Source: Spirosoma sp. (GTDB lineage: Bacteria; Bacteroidota; Bacteroidia; Cytophagales; Spirosomataceae). From it: a stretch of DNA of 7,897 nucleotides. The notes beneath the pieces were generated by a model, which saw only the letters and a program-made list of their open reading frames with translations, had not been told where the DNA came from and did no database searches. Numbering within the stretch: position 1 is the first letter of the stretch; every line of letters starts with the position of its first letter. A program made the position numbers and the translations under genes. This document shows positions 1 through 7,058 of the stretch, piece by piece. Location: NCBI GenBank assembly GCA_028288385.1, contig JAQBNX010000464.1, positions 1 to 7,897 on the forward strand, given 5' to 3'.

Positions 1-184
1 GGGCACTCACGGCCGCACTGGCCCGTTGCGCAGTCAGGCTGTCGGGGGCGTAGAGTGTTAAAGTGAAGTGTGTACCCATCAGGCCACGCTGGAACGTAAA
101 ACGGGACGTATTAGGTTGGGCTACCACCAACGCAGGCAGTAGCATGACCCAAATGACAAAGCAGGTTAGAAAACGAGCAGACAA
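1..184 (-). CDS. FAD:protein FMN transferase (ApbE-like), N-terminal fragment cut by window edge
   Basis: ApbE enzymes move FMN from FAD onto a Ser/Thr of a target protein, usually at or outside the inner membrane. About 61 codons are visible before the gene leaves the window. The reading frame gives a basic start (SAR), a hydrophobic stretch (about residues 5-22) ending in ALVVA, and a likely signal peptidase I cut before QPN. Then comes RFTFQRGLMGTHFTLTLYA, matching the N-terminal 'MGT.F...LYA' signature of ApbE proteins, and an Ala-rich helix start (LTAQRASAAVSA). I chose the TTG at 184-182 because it keeps the whole signal peptide. The first ATG (145-143) would shorten it. The frame is closed upstream by a stop near position 244. 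No clear ribosome-binding site is visible. The catalytic part lies outside the window, so the call rests on the short signature and the signal peptide. Confidence 0.65.
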   Translation of the reverse strand, partial: MSARFLTCFVIWVMLLPALVVAQPNTSRFTFQRGLMGTHFTLTLYAPDSLTAQRASAAVSA

Positions 185-519
185 GCAGTTAATTTTAGTA
201 TTGTAGTTGGACAATCTAATAGAATGGATGGTGTTCAATCGTGCTTAGGTACTCATCCATAATAGTTTTCGAATGTTGAGGAAATTTTGCTGCCTACCCA
301 CATTATATCCTTGTAGCGTTTCAGCCAATTTGGTCTTGTTTAACAAAGTTGCAAGCCCATCTTATATTTACCTAATTCCCCCTATACTCCGATCTGGGTA
401 GTGAGAACAAGTTCAATCTAACAGACTTTATTGCTTAAAAGTGATTCACATTCTTAATTAAAAAGCCAATCGAAACCGGCCCTGTTTTTGTTAGTATGCC
501 AGACCAAGAATAAACAGCA
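185..519. other. Non-coding intergenic region between divergent genes
   Basis: This stretch of about 335 bases separates the leftward ApbE-like gene from the rightward small ORF. It is visibly more AT-rich than the flanking coding DNA. I found no convincing ORF, tRNA, hairpin terminator or insertion sequence. It presumably carries the promoters for both flanking genes. Partial matches to the Bacteroidota -7 box TAnnTTTG occur on the plus strand, such as TATCCTTG at 306-313 and TATATTTA at 363-370. Neither has a TTTG -33 box at the expected spacing of about 19 bases, so I do not call a promoter. Confidence 0.6.
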
Positions 520-732
520 ATGCAATACGATTTTCGCCGATACCATATCCGCTCTATTAATGCGGCCGACGAGGTCGAACGGGCCGCTATTAATCAGGAG
601 TTGAAAGACCTGTACGCATCGTTATCCAGCGAAGAGAAAGACGACTTCAATCGGCAGCTTCAGGGCTTTCTAGCTACCGAAGTGGGCCGCATCAAATCCG
701 ACTACGAGTCAGTGAAAGGTGGTATTCAATGA
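520..732 (+). CDS. Small uncharacterised helical protein, 70 residues
   Basis: I do not recognise a named family. The product is hydrophilic and acidic, with no signal peptide or membrane segment, so it is probably cytoplasmic. Its composition suggests two or three amphipathic helices: residues 15-35 (AADEVERAAINQELKDLYAS) and 37-65, which begins SSEEKDDFNRQLQ and continues through ATEVGRIKSDYESVK. The N-terminus is rich in Tyr and Arg (QYDFRRYHIR). The start ATG follows an A-rich leader (AAGAATAAACAGCA), which suits Bacteroidota initiation without a strong Shine-Dalgarno. It ends 38 bases before the stop of the DUF58 gene, and the two genes converge. Codon use resembles that of the neighbours, and no larger ORF competes on either strand, so I think it is a real gene. 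Its function is unknown. Confidence 0.7.
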   Translation: MQYDFRRYHIRSINAADEVERAAINQELKDLYASLSSEEKDDFNRQLQGFLATEVGRIKSDYESVKGGIQ

Positions 733-770
733 ACGGCTAGTCGTGGTGGGAACTGTGCAATGAATCTCTG

Positions 771-2132
771 TTAGATTAGTCCCCGCGCTTTCAACTCCAG
801 GTACTTGTTCACCGTATTTGCCGTCAGATTTTGCGGGGCGGTCAGGATGGTTTGTATGCCGTATTTCGCTAGTCCCCGCCTTATCTGTTGTTTCTCAAAG
901 GCAAATTTCTCTCCGATAGTCTTAAGGTAAATTTCTTCTGTATTAGTCGCAGATTGATCCAGCAGGCTACGGAGTTCAGTATTTTCAAAGAAAATCACCA
1001 GTAGCAAATGGTCTTTAGCCAGTCGGCGCAGGTAGGGCAACTGCCGGTGCAGGGCATTCACCGTTTCGAAATTTGTGAACAGCAACAGCAGACTACGTTG
1101 CCGAATATGGGTTCGGACGCTGGCATAGAGGCTCCCGTAATCGGTTTCCTTAAATCGCGTCTTCTGTCGGTACAGCAACTCCAGAATCTTAAGGACCTGT
1201 CCTGAACGTCGGTCGGCGGGCAGTATCTGGCCGACGTCATCGGAAAACGTCAGGATGCCCGAGCGGTCCTGCTTCAACAGGGCAATGTTACTCAGGACCA
1301 AACTGGCATTAATGGCGTAGTCGAGCAGGGTCATTCCTTCAAACGGTGACTGCATTACGCGGCCTTTATCGATCAGGCAATAGACCGGCTGCGAACGCTG
1401 ATCCTGGTAGGCGTTGATCTGCAACGATGTTCCCTGGGCATCATACTCGGTCGCGACGGACCGCCGGGCGGTGGCTTTCCAGTTTATGGTGCGTACGTCG
1501 TCGCCAGTAGTATAGGGCCGTACCTGCTCAAATTCCAGGCTGTGGCCCAGTCGCCGGATTCGCTTTACGCCCACTTCGTTCAGCCGATTTGTAGCCGCCA
1601 GAAGTTCGTACTGCCGCATCTGCAGAAACGATGGATAAACGGCTACCTGCTTATCCTGTCCAAACTGATACCGGCGCTTAAGCAACCCCAATGGCGATAA
1701 AACGAATACGTTGACCAGCCCAAAACTGTATTCACCCCGGCGCGTTGGGCGTAGTTCGTACCGAATAATCTGCGTTTCACGGGGACCAAGCCGGGCATTA
1801 AACAAGACATCGCGCCGTTGAAACTGGAATGGAATTTCATCGATAACCTCCGCAGCGACCCGGAAAGCATAGCGATTTTCGAGGTAGATGGTCAGCGGAT
1901 TGTTATCACCGTTAGAAAGCCGATCGGGCACCTCACGCCGGGCAAAAAATCCAGTTTTTGTTCCAAACAACACCCAGGCATCCAGCCCAATCATCGCGAT
2001 GAACACCAAAAATCCAATCTGCACCAGCGGAAACAGGCCGGGAAGGGCATAAGCAGACACAAATAGCAGCACGAAGCCAACGAGCGTAAGCCATAAGCGG
2101 GTGGCAATAAAGAGGGCACGGATACCCATCAT
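771..2132 (-). CDS. DUF58 domain protein (VWA-like partner of MoxR ATPase)
   Basis: This 453-residue protein is anchored by two N-terminal membrane helices (about residues 13-31 and 36-55). A beta-rich region follows (about 65-165, including RPTRRGEYSFG and LSPLGLL). Next is the DUF58 signature at about 196-224 (GHSLEFEQVRPY, then TGDDVRTINWKATARR), and then a von Willebrand A-like fold to the C-terminus. DUF58 proteins are usually encoded beside MoxR ATPases and are thought to be their partners or substrates. The metal site looks degenerate: the first motif reads DKGRV (D255) instead of DxSxS, and the third-motif strand reads LFTNFE (351-356) where an Asp is usual. It is the last gene of the minus-strand cluster, 33 bases after MoxR. 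AGGA lies 8 bases before the start ATG. An alternative start is the second Met, one codon later. Confidence 0.9.
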   Translation of the reverse strand: MMGIRALFIATRLWLTLVGFVLLFVSAYALPGLFPLVQIGFLVFIAMIGLDAWVLFGTKTGFFARREVPDRLSNGDNNPLTIYLENRYAFRVAAEVIDEIPFQFQRRDVLFNARLGPRETQIIRYELRPTRRGEYSFGLVNVFVLSPLGLLKRRYQFGQDKQVAVYPSFLQMRQYELLAATNRLNEVGVKRIRRLGHSLEFEQVRPYTTGDDVRTINWKATARRSVATEYDAQGTSLQINAYQDQRSQPVYCLIDKGRVMQSPFEGMTLLDYAINASLVLSNIALLKQDRSGILTFSDDVGQILPADRRSGQVLKILELLYRQKTRFKETDYGSLYASVRTHIRQRSLLLLFTNFETVNALHRQLPYLRRLAKDHLLLVIFFENTELRSLLDQSATNTEEIYLKTIGEKFAFEKQQIRRGLAKYGIQTILTAPQNLTANTVNKYLELKARGLI

Positions 2133-2140
2133 GGCAAGAT

Positions 2141-2144
2141 TCCT
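2141..2144 (-). promoter_or_regulatory. Shine-Dalgarno-like site of the DUF58 gene
   Basis: AGGA on the minus strand lies 8 bases upstream of the ATG at 2132-2130. A second AGGA lies ten bases further upstream (2151-2154). It stands out because the other genes of the cluster have no comparable site and seem to rely on translational coupling. The 33-base gap to MoxR makes an independent ribosome-binding site necessary here. Confidence 0.5.
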
Positions 2145-2165
2145 GTCATATCCTCATTATCTCGT

Positions 2166-3140
2166 TTACCGCGGCACCTCAATTTTCTCCACAACCTGCG
2201 CTATTACATCGTCGGCGGTGCCGCCTTCCATTTCCCGCTCGGGTGTGAGCAGCACACGATGACGCAGCACCGGAGCAGTTAGCGTCTGCACATCTTCGGG
2301 CGTAATAAAGTCCCGGCCCCGGAGCGTGGCCAGGGCTTTTGCACTGTTCAACAGTGCGACCGACGCCCTCGGCGACGCACCCAGATACAGCGACTTGTTG
2401 GCGCGGGTAGCCTGCACGATCTGGGCTATGTAGGTGAACAGATTATCCTCTACATGCACCTGATGCACCTGCACGCGCAGAGTGGCCAGTTGACCGGCAT
2501 CGAGCACCGGCTGAACAGCTTCTACGGCTTCGGTGAGGTTTCCGCGCTGGTGGTGACCACGTAGAATATCAATTTCTTCCTCTGGAGCCGGGTAACCAAC
2601 CACAATCTTAAACAGGAATCGGTCCAGTTGCGCTTCAGGCAGGCGGTAGGTGCCTTCGTGTTCAATGGGGTTTTGGGTGGCCAGGACCATAAACGGCTCT
2701 TCGAGCCGGTACGTAGTACCATCGTTCGTTATCTGCCGCTCTTCCATTACCTCAAATAGCGCAGCCTGCGTTTTGGCGGGTGCACGGTTAATTTCGTCAA
2801 TCAAGACGAGGTTCGAGAAAACGGGCCCCTGCCTGAATGAAAAGTCGCCGGTTTTAGGCATGAATACCGACGTACCCAGCACATCCGATGGCATCAGATC
2901 GGGGGTGAACTGAATGCGGCTGAAGCCTGCCGACATTGTTTTGGCCAGTAATTTGGCTGTCAGTGTTTTGGCCACGCCCGGCACCCCCTCGATCAAAACG
3001 TGACCATCGGCGAGCAGTGCCGTTAGCAGCAGATCAATGGTTTGCTGCTGACCAACAATAATTTTGCCCACTTCAGCCCGGATGGCATCAATAGTAGTAG
3101 TGAGGGAACTCAGATCGATGCGGGAAGTTAGTGGATCCAT
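2166..3140 (-). CDS. MoxR-family AAA+ ATPase
   Basis: This is a cytoplasmic AAA+ ATPase of 324 residues, a typical MoxR length. MoxR proteins form rings and act like chaperones on partner proteins, often those carrying VWA or DUF58 domains. All core motifs are intact: Walker A GVPGVAKT (52-59), Walker B LVLIDEINRA (111-120, with D115 and E116), sensor 1 ATQNP (154-158), the LPEAQLDRF segment (167-175), and sensor 2 GASPR (254-258) in the C-terminal lid. The C-terminal REMEGG segment is also typical of MoxR proteins. Its ATG directly follows the TGA of the upstream DUF4350 gene (TGAATG, no spacing), so translation is probably coupled. With intact Walker and sensor residues it should be an active ATPase. 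The family is certain. The exact target is not, although the DUF58 protein encoded next is the obvious candidate partner. Confidence 0.96.
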   Translation of the reverse strand: MDPLTSRIDLSSLTTTIDAIRAEVGKIIVGQQQTIDLLLTALLADGHVLIEGVPGVAKTLTAKLLAKTMSAGFSRIQFTPDLMPSDVLGTSVFMPKTGDFSFRQGPVFSNLVLIDEINRAPAKTQAALFEVMEERQITNDGTTYRLEEPFMVLATQNPIEHEGTYRLPEAQLDRFLFKIVVGYPAPEEEIDILRGHHQRGNLTEAVEAVQPVLDAGQLATLRVQVHQVHVEDNLFTYIAQIVQATRANKSLYLGASPRASVALLNSAKALATLRGRDFITPEDVQTLTAPVLRHRVLLTPEREMEGGTADDVIAQVVEKIEVPR

Positions 3141-4322
3141 TCAGGCTGTTTGGTTGAATTTCTCGATGGCCGCATTGAGCGTTAACAGATCCTGCTCCGA
3201 TAGCCAAACACGTTGCTGTGCCTGGTTCAGGAGCCGCACCAGCTCGTCAGCCTCTTCATGACTTATTCCGCTCTTGTGAGCCAGCAATCCGGTAAACTCG
3301 CTGTCCAGGCTGTTTGTGTTTAGGCCGTAACGGTCGCGGAGGTTCGCCAGGAAGTACAGAACTTTCTTGCGGGCAAGATTATCGTGCTGGCCTTGCTGAA
3401 AATAAAGCCGGCCAATGGTTTTTACAAAATCCAGCGACGTATTGCGGGGCGTTTCTATCACCGGAATAACCCGTTGCGTTCGTTTACCGGCGAAAAAGGC
3501 AAACAGAATCAGCCCAAACACCACAATATAATACGCCCAGTTGAGCGCAGGCTGGCTCCATATGTATCGAAAAATGGACTGTTGCTCCTCATCGAACCGA
3601 CCCTGTTTCTGGTATTCATCCCAGTATGTGGGTCCGGCAGGCAAATAAGCCAGTGCCTTAACGGCATAATCCGAAGTTTTTGGATCCAGTATGTAGTAAT
3701 TTGTGAACGCCAGGGGCAGGTTGTGTATTAGAAACTGACCACGGCCGTACTGGATTTTGATAAATACTGGCTCACTCCGGGCGTTTCGACCCAGCACAGT
3801 AATGGCCCGGGCATCTTTGATGGTCAGAAAATTCCGTCCGTCATCATGAAAAAACTTATATCCGCCCGGCTTCCTGAGTTGCGGATTCACAAAATAATGG
3901 CGTAGCGTCGAGTCCGCATAAGCCGGACGCTTCTCCTCGGCATTAAACCCCAATGATGCCTCAAGGGTGTCGGGTAGATCATACGCTGTAATCAGGACGT
4001 TATTGCCCCGCGCTACGTAGGCAAGCAGTTGTTTCAGATCGTTGGGGTCGGCCCTGAACTGCTGACTGATGAACACAAAGTTACTTGGAGTAGGCAAGGT
4101 AGTGTCCGTCAGAAAATTATATACCGGCAAACGTACTAGTCTGACCGTTGGCTGCTGCATAATGTCCGGCAGCATTTCGTAGAGTGCCTGAGTACCGAAC
4201 GGAATTTTATCGTCGTTCTGGTAGGTTGGCGTCCAGTCGAGGGGCTTGGGTCGGTAGTACTCGAAGAGCACGTAAGCCGCTACGGTCACCAGCAGTAGGA
4301 TTAGGTATTTATTGGGCTTCAA
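3141..4322 (-). CDS. DUF4350 domain membrane protein, TTG start
   Basis: This 393-residue protein belongs to the DUF4350 type, whose biochemical role is unknown. An N-terminal membrane anchor (about 6-21) precedes the family-typical EYYRPKPLDW and the region around KIPFGTQALYEMLPD. A Rossmann-like or GATase-like domain runs to about residue 230, with strands such as NFVFISQQF, NNVLITAYDLPD and GRGQFLIHN. A second membrane helix follows at about 263-279 (YYIVVFGLILFAFFAG), and then a charged helical cytoplasmic tail with KRTQRVIPVIETPRN. The middle domain is therefore probably periplasmic and the tail cytosolic. The start codon is TTG: there is an in-frame stop four codons upstream and the family N-terminus begins here, so no ATG is available. 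The first 14 bases overlap the end of the DUF4129 gene, and the stop abuts the MoxR ATG. Confidence 0.87.
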   Translation of the reverse strand: MKPNKYLILLLVTVAAYVLFEYYRPKPLDWTPTYQNDDKIPFGTQALYEMLPDIMQQPTVRLVRLPVYNFLTDTTLPTPSNFVFISQQFRADPNDLKQLLAYVARGNNVLITAYDLPDTLEASLGFNAEEKRPAYADSTLRHYFVNPQLRKPGGYKFFHDDGRNFLTIKDARAITVLGRNARSEPVFIKIQYGRGQFLIHNLPLAFTNYYILDPKTSDYAVKALAYLPAGPTYWDEYQKQGRFDEEQQSIFRYIWSQPALNWAYYIVVFGLILFAFFAGKRTQRVIPVIETPRNTSLDFVKTIGRLYFQQGQHDNLARKKVLYFLANLRDRYGLNTNSLDSEFTGLLAHKSGISHEEADELVRLLNQAQQRVWLSEQDLLTLNAAIEKFNQTA

Positions 4323-5118
4323 GACCGGGCATCACGGAATTACCCGTGCGATTAGCAAGGTTTGAGTCGGATACAAACAGGCGGCTGAATGCTTGAAATT
4401 CTTGACGGAGCTGTTCAAACCGGCTTTCATCTATCGGAAAGTTACCGTACCAGATAAATTCAAAATGACGTGTCAGCGTCTGAAACCCACCTTGCAGGGA
4501 TGAATTAGCCAGTTCGTTACTGTATTGCTGGTTGGTTTTCTGGGGTTTATACCGGATTCGGTCCGTATCCGAGAGCCGTTTTAGTAGTTGCAGGTACAAC
4601 AGCCGCACCGCCAACCGATAGTTACGTTGTCTAACAGCGTCGTCGATGGTGGTGTCGAAATCAATGGCATGGATGTCTTCAACCCTGTTTCCGTAATCAA
4701 GTGCGTTGGACTGTGCCTGTTTGGGAAATAGAAACGCCAGCACCTCGGCTTTCATGAGCAGATAGATGACTAGCCCGGCAATGGCCCCCAGCACTACGTA
4801 CTGCCCCACATGCTGGTAGGCCTTAGTCTCCAGCAGCGCCCCAATCTTACGCAACAACCACATCCAGAACCGAGCCAGCGGGTTTTCGGGCGGGGGCGTG
4901 TCGCGGCCATATTGGTAGTCACGGTCGGCTTGCAGGCTACGTAGTCGGTCGGGAAGAGGATGCCGAACATGGACGGGCGCCCGGTCATCAGGGGCAGCAA
5001 CCGGTACTGGGGTATTTTTTGGTTGTGCCGATGAAAGGGGCAAACCAGCGCAGGCGAAAACCAGCAGACCCAATACCAGCACTCGTACCCGTCCACACCA
5101 ATCAATACTCACCTTCAT
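4309..5118 (-). CDS. DUF4129 domain membrane protein with signal peptide
   Basis: From the chosen start the protein has 269 residues. It has a signal peptide (1-31, cut likely after LSSA), a Pro- and charge-rich linker (32-80), one membrane helix (about 106-123) and a DUF4129 domain (about 145-245). Family landmarks are RNYRLAVRLLYLQLLKRL (165-182), TNQQY (195-199) and WYGNFP (223-228). The expected topology puts the linker in the periplasm and DUF4129 in the cytoplasm. DUF4129 domains are often found next to MoxR and transglutaminase-like genes, and their function is unknown. The frame also allows an ATG at 5157, but I prefer 5118 because the extra 13 residues (MTVLAPPRKPGIR) would precede an otherwise normal signal peptide. 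The gene overlaps the upstream stop by 17 bases and the downstream DUF4350 start by 14 bases. FAC at about 21-23 weakly resembles a lipobox but is followed by more hydrophobic sequence. Confidence 0.87.
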   Translation of the reverse strand: MKVSIDWCGRVRVLVLGLLVFACAGLPLSSAQPKNTPVPVAAPDDRAPVHVRHPLPDRLRSLQADRDYQYGRDTPPPENPLARFWMWLLRKIGALLETKAYQHVGQYVVLGAIAGLVIYLLMKAEVLAFLFPKQAQSNALDYGNRVEDIHAIDFDTTIDDAVRQRNYRLAVRLLYLQLLKRLSDTDRIRYKPQKTNQQYSNELANSSLQGGFQTLTRHFEFIWYGNFPIDESRFEQLRQEFQAFSRLFVSDSNLANRTGNSVMPGLEAQ

Positions 5119-5989
5119 TCGAATCCCGGGCTTGCGTGGAGGTGCCAATACTGTCAATGGCCGAAATCAGGCCCCGGCCCTCCTGCCGTTCCACTAAGTT
5201 GGTGTATTGAAACCCAATGGCCAGGTAGACTACGGCGTTGAGCATGGTTCGGCCAATTTGTTCGATAACCTTACCAATTACTGCCCAGGCAGTCGATGCT
5301 TCGGGCAATATCTTTGCACGAACCAAAAAGGCAACAGAGGCCGTAGGGATGGCAAAAATTATCCCAACAATTGCCATAATGAGGGCCATCACCATAATCA
5401 GGCCAAAGGTGGACCACCACTTATCGCGAATGAGTTTAAAGCAGCGCTCCCAGGTCTCGCCAAAGCCCGTGCCCTCGAACGACGTAACAGCCAGGGCCAG
5501 CGACAGTACGACGGCAATATAAATGCCGGGTATAAATAAGAAGCACATGCCTACCGCCGTAATAATCGATCCAAGCAATGATATGACCAGGGCACGCCCA
5601 ATAACAGGCTGTACCTCCGCCCAAACGTCGGCCACCAACACATCGGGACTTTTTAGTCGTTCATAGACCTTCATGTGGGCATAAGTAACCAGTACAACGA
5701 CAACGTTAGCCAACAAGCCAAACAACATGGTCAGCCAAAACACAGGTGAAGAAAAAAACTCGATCACCTGAAACGCGGCAAATGGGTTATCAGTCCGGGC
5801 ATTCACCGATTCGGATACCAAACGCAGCCGGTAGGACTCCATAAATCCCGCCATAATACCCGCTAGTAGGGCCACTGGGCCAACAATGTAGAGCAACGCC
5901 AGGCCCAAACTGCGGAAATTCTGACTGACGTACTGAAAGGTGGCGTTAATCTTGTTGCCAAAATCACGTTGCTGAAAAAGTGGTATCAT
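5102..5989 (-). CDS. Multi-pass inner-membrane protein (GlpQ-type membrane domain / YIP1-like)
   Basis: This is a 295-residue integral membrane protein with about five or six hydrophobic segments (roughly 28-49, 82-104, 131-168 possibly as two helices, 191-214 and 235-258). The cytosolic-looking tail contains NLVERQEGRGLISAIDSIG. It begins with a soluble amphipathic stretch (QQRDFGNKINATFQYVSQNF). The segment FLFIPGIYIAVVLSLAL, followed by a conserved-looking GETWERCFKL and DKWWSTFG, resembles the membrane domain of glycerophosphodiester phosphodiesterase membrane-domain proteins and related DUF families. No catalytic domain is present, so I do not infer an enzyme. Its ATG overlaps the TGA of the SpoIIM-like gene by four bases (ATGA), a sign of translational coupling. 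Its own end overlaps the DUF4129 start. It may be a scaffold or channel-like component of the module, but the function is unknown. Confidence 0.8.
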   Translation of the reverse strand: MIPLFQQRDFGNKINATFQYVSQNFRSLGLALLYIVGPVALLAGIMAGFMESYRLRLVSESVNARTDNPFAAFQVIEFFSSPVFWLTMLFGLLANVVVVLVTYAHMKVYERLKSPDVLVADVWAEVQPVIGRALVISLLGSIITAVGMCFLFIPGIYIAVVLSLALAVTSFEGTGFGETWERCFKLIRDKWWSTFGLIMVMALIMAIVGIIFAIPTASVAFLVRAKILPEASTAWAVIGKVIEQIGRTMLNAVVYLAIGFQYTNLVERQEGRGLISAIDSIGTSTQARDSNEGEY

Positions 5990-6930
5990 AGTCTGGACAA
6001 ACGGTTGAGGGTGATTGGATATAAGACAAAATACCAGCTAATGAAAGCCGCCGAGATCACGATAATACTGCCACTGACGATGGGTGGGAGGGTCAGCCGC
6101 GTAACGAAACTTTCCAGAAAACCAGCCGCAATAAAAATAGGAACCAACCCGACGGCAATCTTCATACCCTGTTTAATGCCCCGCCTGAACGAATCGAGCC
6201 GGGAAAAGGTACCTGGGAAAAGCAGGCTGTTGCCAACAGTAAGGCCGGCACAGCCCGCAATAATAATGGCCGAGATTTCGAGTGTACCGTGAATCCAGAT
6301 TTTAAGCACCGCTTCGAGCAATAGCCCACGTTCGTAAAAAAAGTATTGAAACGCTCCCAGCATCACGCCATTGTAAAACAACATGGCCAGCGTGCCGAAG
6401 GAAGCAAACAACCCAAAGATGAACGTCCTGAACGCGACGAATATATTGTTGAACGTGATCTGCACGAACATGGTAGCCTGGTCCCTGCTGTTATATACGC
6501 CGAGTGGGTCGCCCTTTTTAATGTTTTCGAGCGTCATGTTTACGTATTGATCGCCCAGAATCAGTTGCACAAACGTATTGTCATGAGCTGCCGATACCCA
6601 GCCCAGCACACAAGCAACCAAAAAGACTCCGGCCGACACGGCCAGCATCTGGTGCGACTGCCGGAACAGCAGCGGCAGTTCATACCGCCAGAATTGGATA
6701 AAGCGGCTGCGGTCGTCGCGCCGGTTCTGCATCAGGCCGCGGTGCATCTGCGCAGCCAGCCCGTTGAGATACCGCGTTACGGCTGAATCGGCATAAAACG
6801 TCCGGGCATAGGACAGGTCGTCGGTCAGTTCCACAAAGCGCTCCGTCAGTTCGTCGGGATCTTGGGTGGGGTTCTGCTCAATAGCCTGCCACTTAGCCGT
6901 ATTACGTTTAACGAAAATAGATTCTCGCAT
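5986..6930 (-). CDS. SpoIIM/DUF95-family membrane protein
   Basis: From the chosen start this is a 314-residue protein of the stage II sporulation protein M (DUF95) superfamily. The N-terminal soluble helical part holds MRESIFVKRN, then DDLSYARTFYADSAVTRYLN, both typical of the non-sporulating Bacteroidota branch. Several membrane helices follow, with NNIFVAFRTFIFG, NGVMLGAF and the conserved HGTLEISAIIIAGCAGL. The name is inherited: Cytophagales do not form endospores, so a sporulation role is not implied. I chose the ATG at 6930-6928 because MREsxFVKxN is the usual family N-terminus. Earlier in-frame starts are ATG 6957 and TTG 6972. It is the first gene of the cluster and is divergent from the RDD gene. 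Its stop overlaps the start of the next gene by four bases. Confidence 0.87.
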   Translation of the reverse strand: MRESIFVKRNTAKWQAIEQNPTQDPDELTERFVELTDDLSYARTFYADSAVTRYLNGLAAQMHRGLMQNRRDDRSRFIQFWRYELPLLFRQSHQMLAVSAGVFLVACVLGWVSAAHDNTFVQLILGDQYVNMTLENIKKGDPLGVYNSRDQATMFVQITFNNIFVAFRTFIFGLFASFGTLAMLFYNGVMLGAFQYFFYERGLLLEAVLKIWIHGTLEISAIIIAGCAGLTVGNSLLFPGTFSRLDSFRRGIKQGMKIAVGLVPIFIAAGFLESFVTRLTLPPIVSGSIIVISAAFISWYFVLYPITLNRLSRL

Positions 6931-6972
6931 CGGTTCATCAAATGCTGACAGCCGCATAGTATGCTGTGGCAA

Positions 6973-6980
6973 TAAAGCTA
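6973..6980 (-). promoter_or_regulatory. Possible -7 box for the minus-strand cluster
   Basis: TAGCTTTA on the minus strand matches seven of eight positions of the Bacteroidota -7 consensus TAnnTTTG. It would place the transcript start near 6967, about 37 bases before the preferred SpoIIM-like start at 6930, which argues against the TTG at 6972. The nearest upstream TTG lies 23 bases away, longer than the usual spacing of about 19-20, so the call is weak. Confidence 0.25.
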
Positions 6981-6993
6981 AGTTAGCGGGTGT

Positions 6994-7013
6994 AAGCCCG
7001 TTACAAGCCCGTT
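6994..7013. repeat. Tandem direct repeat AAGCCCGTT, 11-base period
   Basis: AAGCCCGTT occurs exactly at 6994-7002 and again at 7005-7013. The 11-base period is about one helical turn. The pair lies upstream of the putative -7 box of the minus-strand cluster and just outside the plus-strand promoter of the RDD gene. That position suits a site for an activator or repressor shared by the two divergent transcripts. The repeats are seen directly, but the regulatory role is inference. Confidence 0.35.
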
Positions 7014-7025
7014 TGACATAAAAAG

Positions 7026-7058
7026 TTTTTGACTTAACAAGCTTTGTAACGACTTTTG
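7026..7058 (+). promoter_or_regulatory. Candidate Bacteroidota promoter for the RDD gene
   Basis: TTTTTG (7026-7031) is followed after exactly 19 bases by GACTTTTG (7051-7058). This fits the Bacteroidota promoter model, TTTG at -33 and TAnnTTTG at -7, with one mismatch in the -7 box. Transcription would start near 7064-7066, leaving a leader of about 35 bases before the ATG at 7099. The spacer holds the imperfect inverted repeat ACAA-GCT-TTGT (7037-7047). Confidence 0.45.

Noticed and set aside
212..421. Repeated octamer CAATCTAA (212-219 and 414-421)
   Set aside because: Two copies of an octamer 200 bases apart in AT-rich DNA are plausible by chance, and no symmetry or promoter boxes accompany them.
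496..513. Five-codon mini-ORF (MPDQE) ending six bases before the 520 start
   Set aside because: It could act as an upstream ORF, but such short frames occur by chance, and there is no ribosome-binding site or attenuator-like codon run.
733..770. Possible bidirectional terminator between the converging genes
   Set aside because: Only a four-pair stem with a G-T wobble (ACGG/TCGT) can be drawn and no T-run follows, so a terminator is not supported.
3384..3731. 115-codon open frame on the plus strand
   Set aside because: It is antisense to the DUF4350 gene and shows no family features. It is a shadow of the real reading frame.
4880..4896. G-rich run (GGG-TTTTC-GGG-C-GGGGG) as a possible G-quadruplex
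   Set aside because: It has only three separable G-runs. The composition is explained by Pro codons of the DUF4129 linker on the other strand.
6346..6786. 146-codon open frame on the plus strand
   Set aside because: It lies entirely antisense to the SpoIIM-like gene, whose family motifs are clear. The translation is rich in His, Gln and Arg with no recognisable domain, as expected of a shadow frame.
771..6972. Idea that the MoxR cluster is a phage-defence or conflict system
   Set aside because: Some MoxR-VWA sets belong to conflict systems, but here the partners are DUF4129, DUF4350, SpoIIM-like and RDD proteins, there is no nuclease, protease or other effector domain, and no mobile element flanks the cluster.
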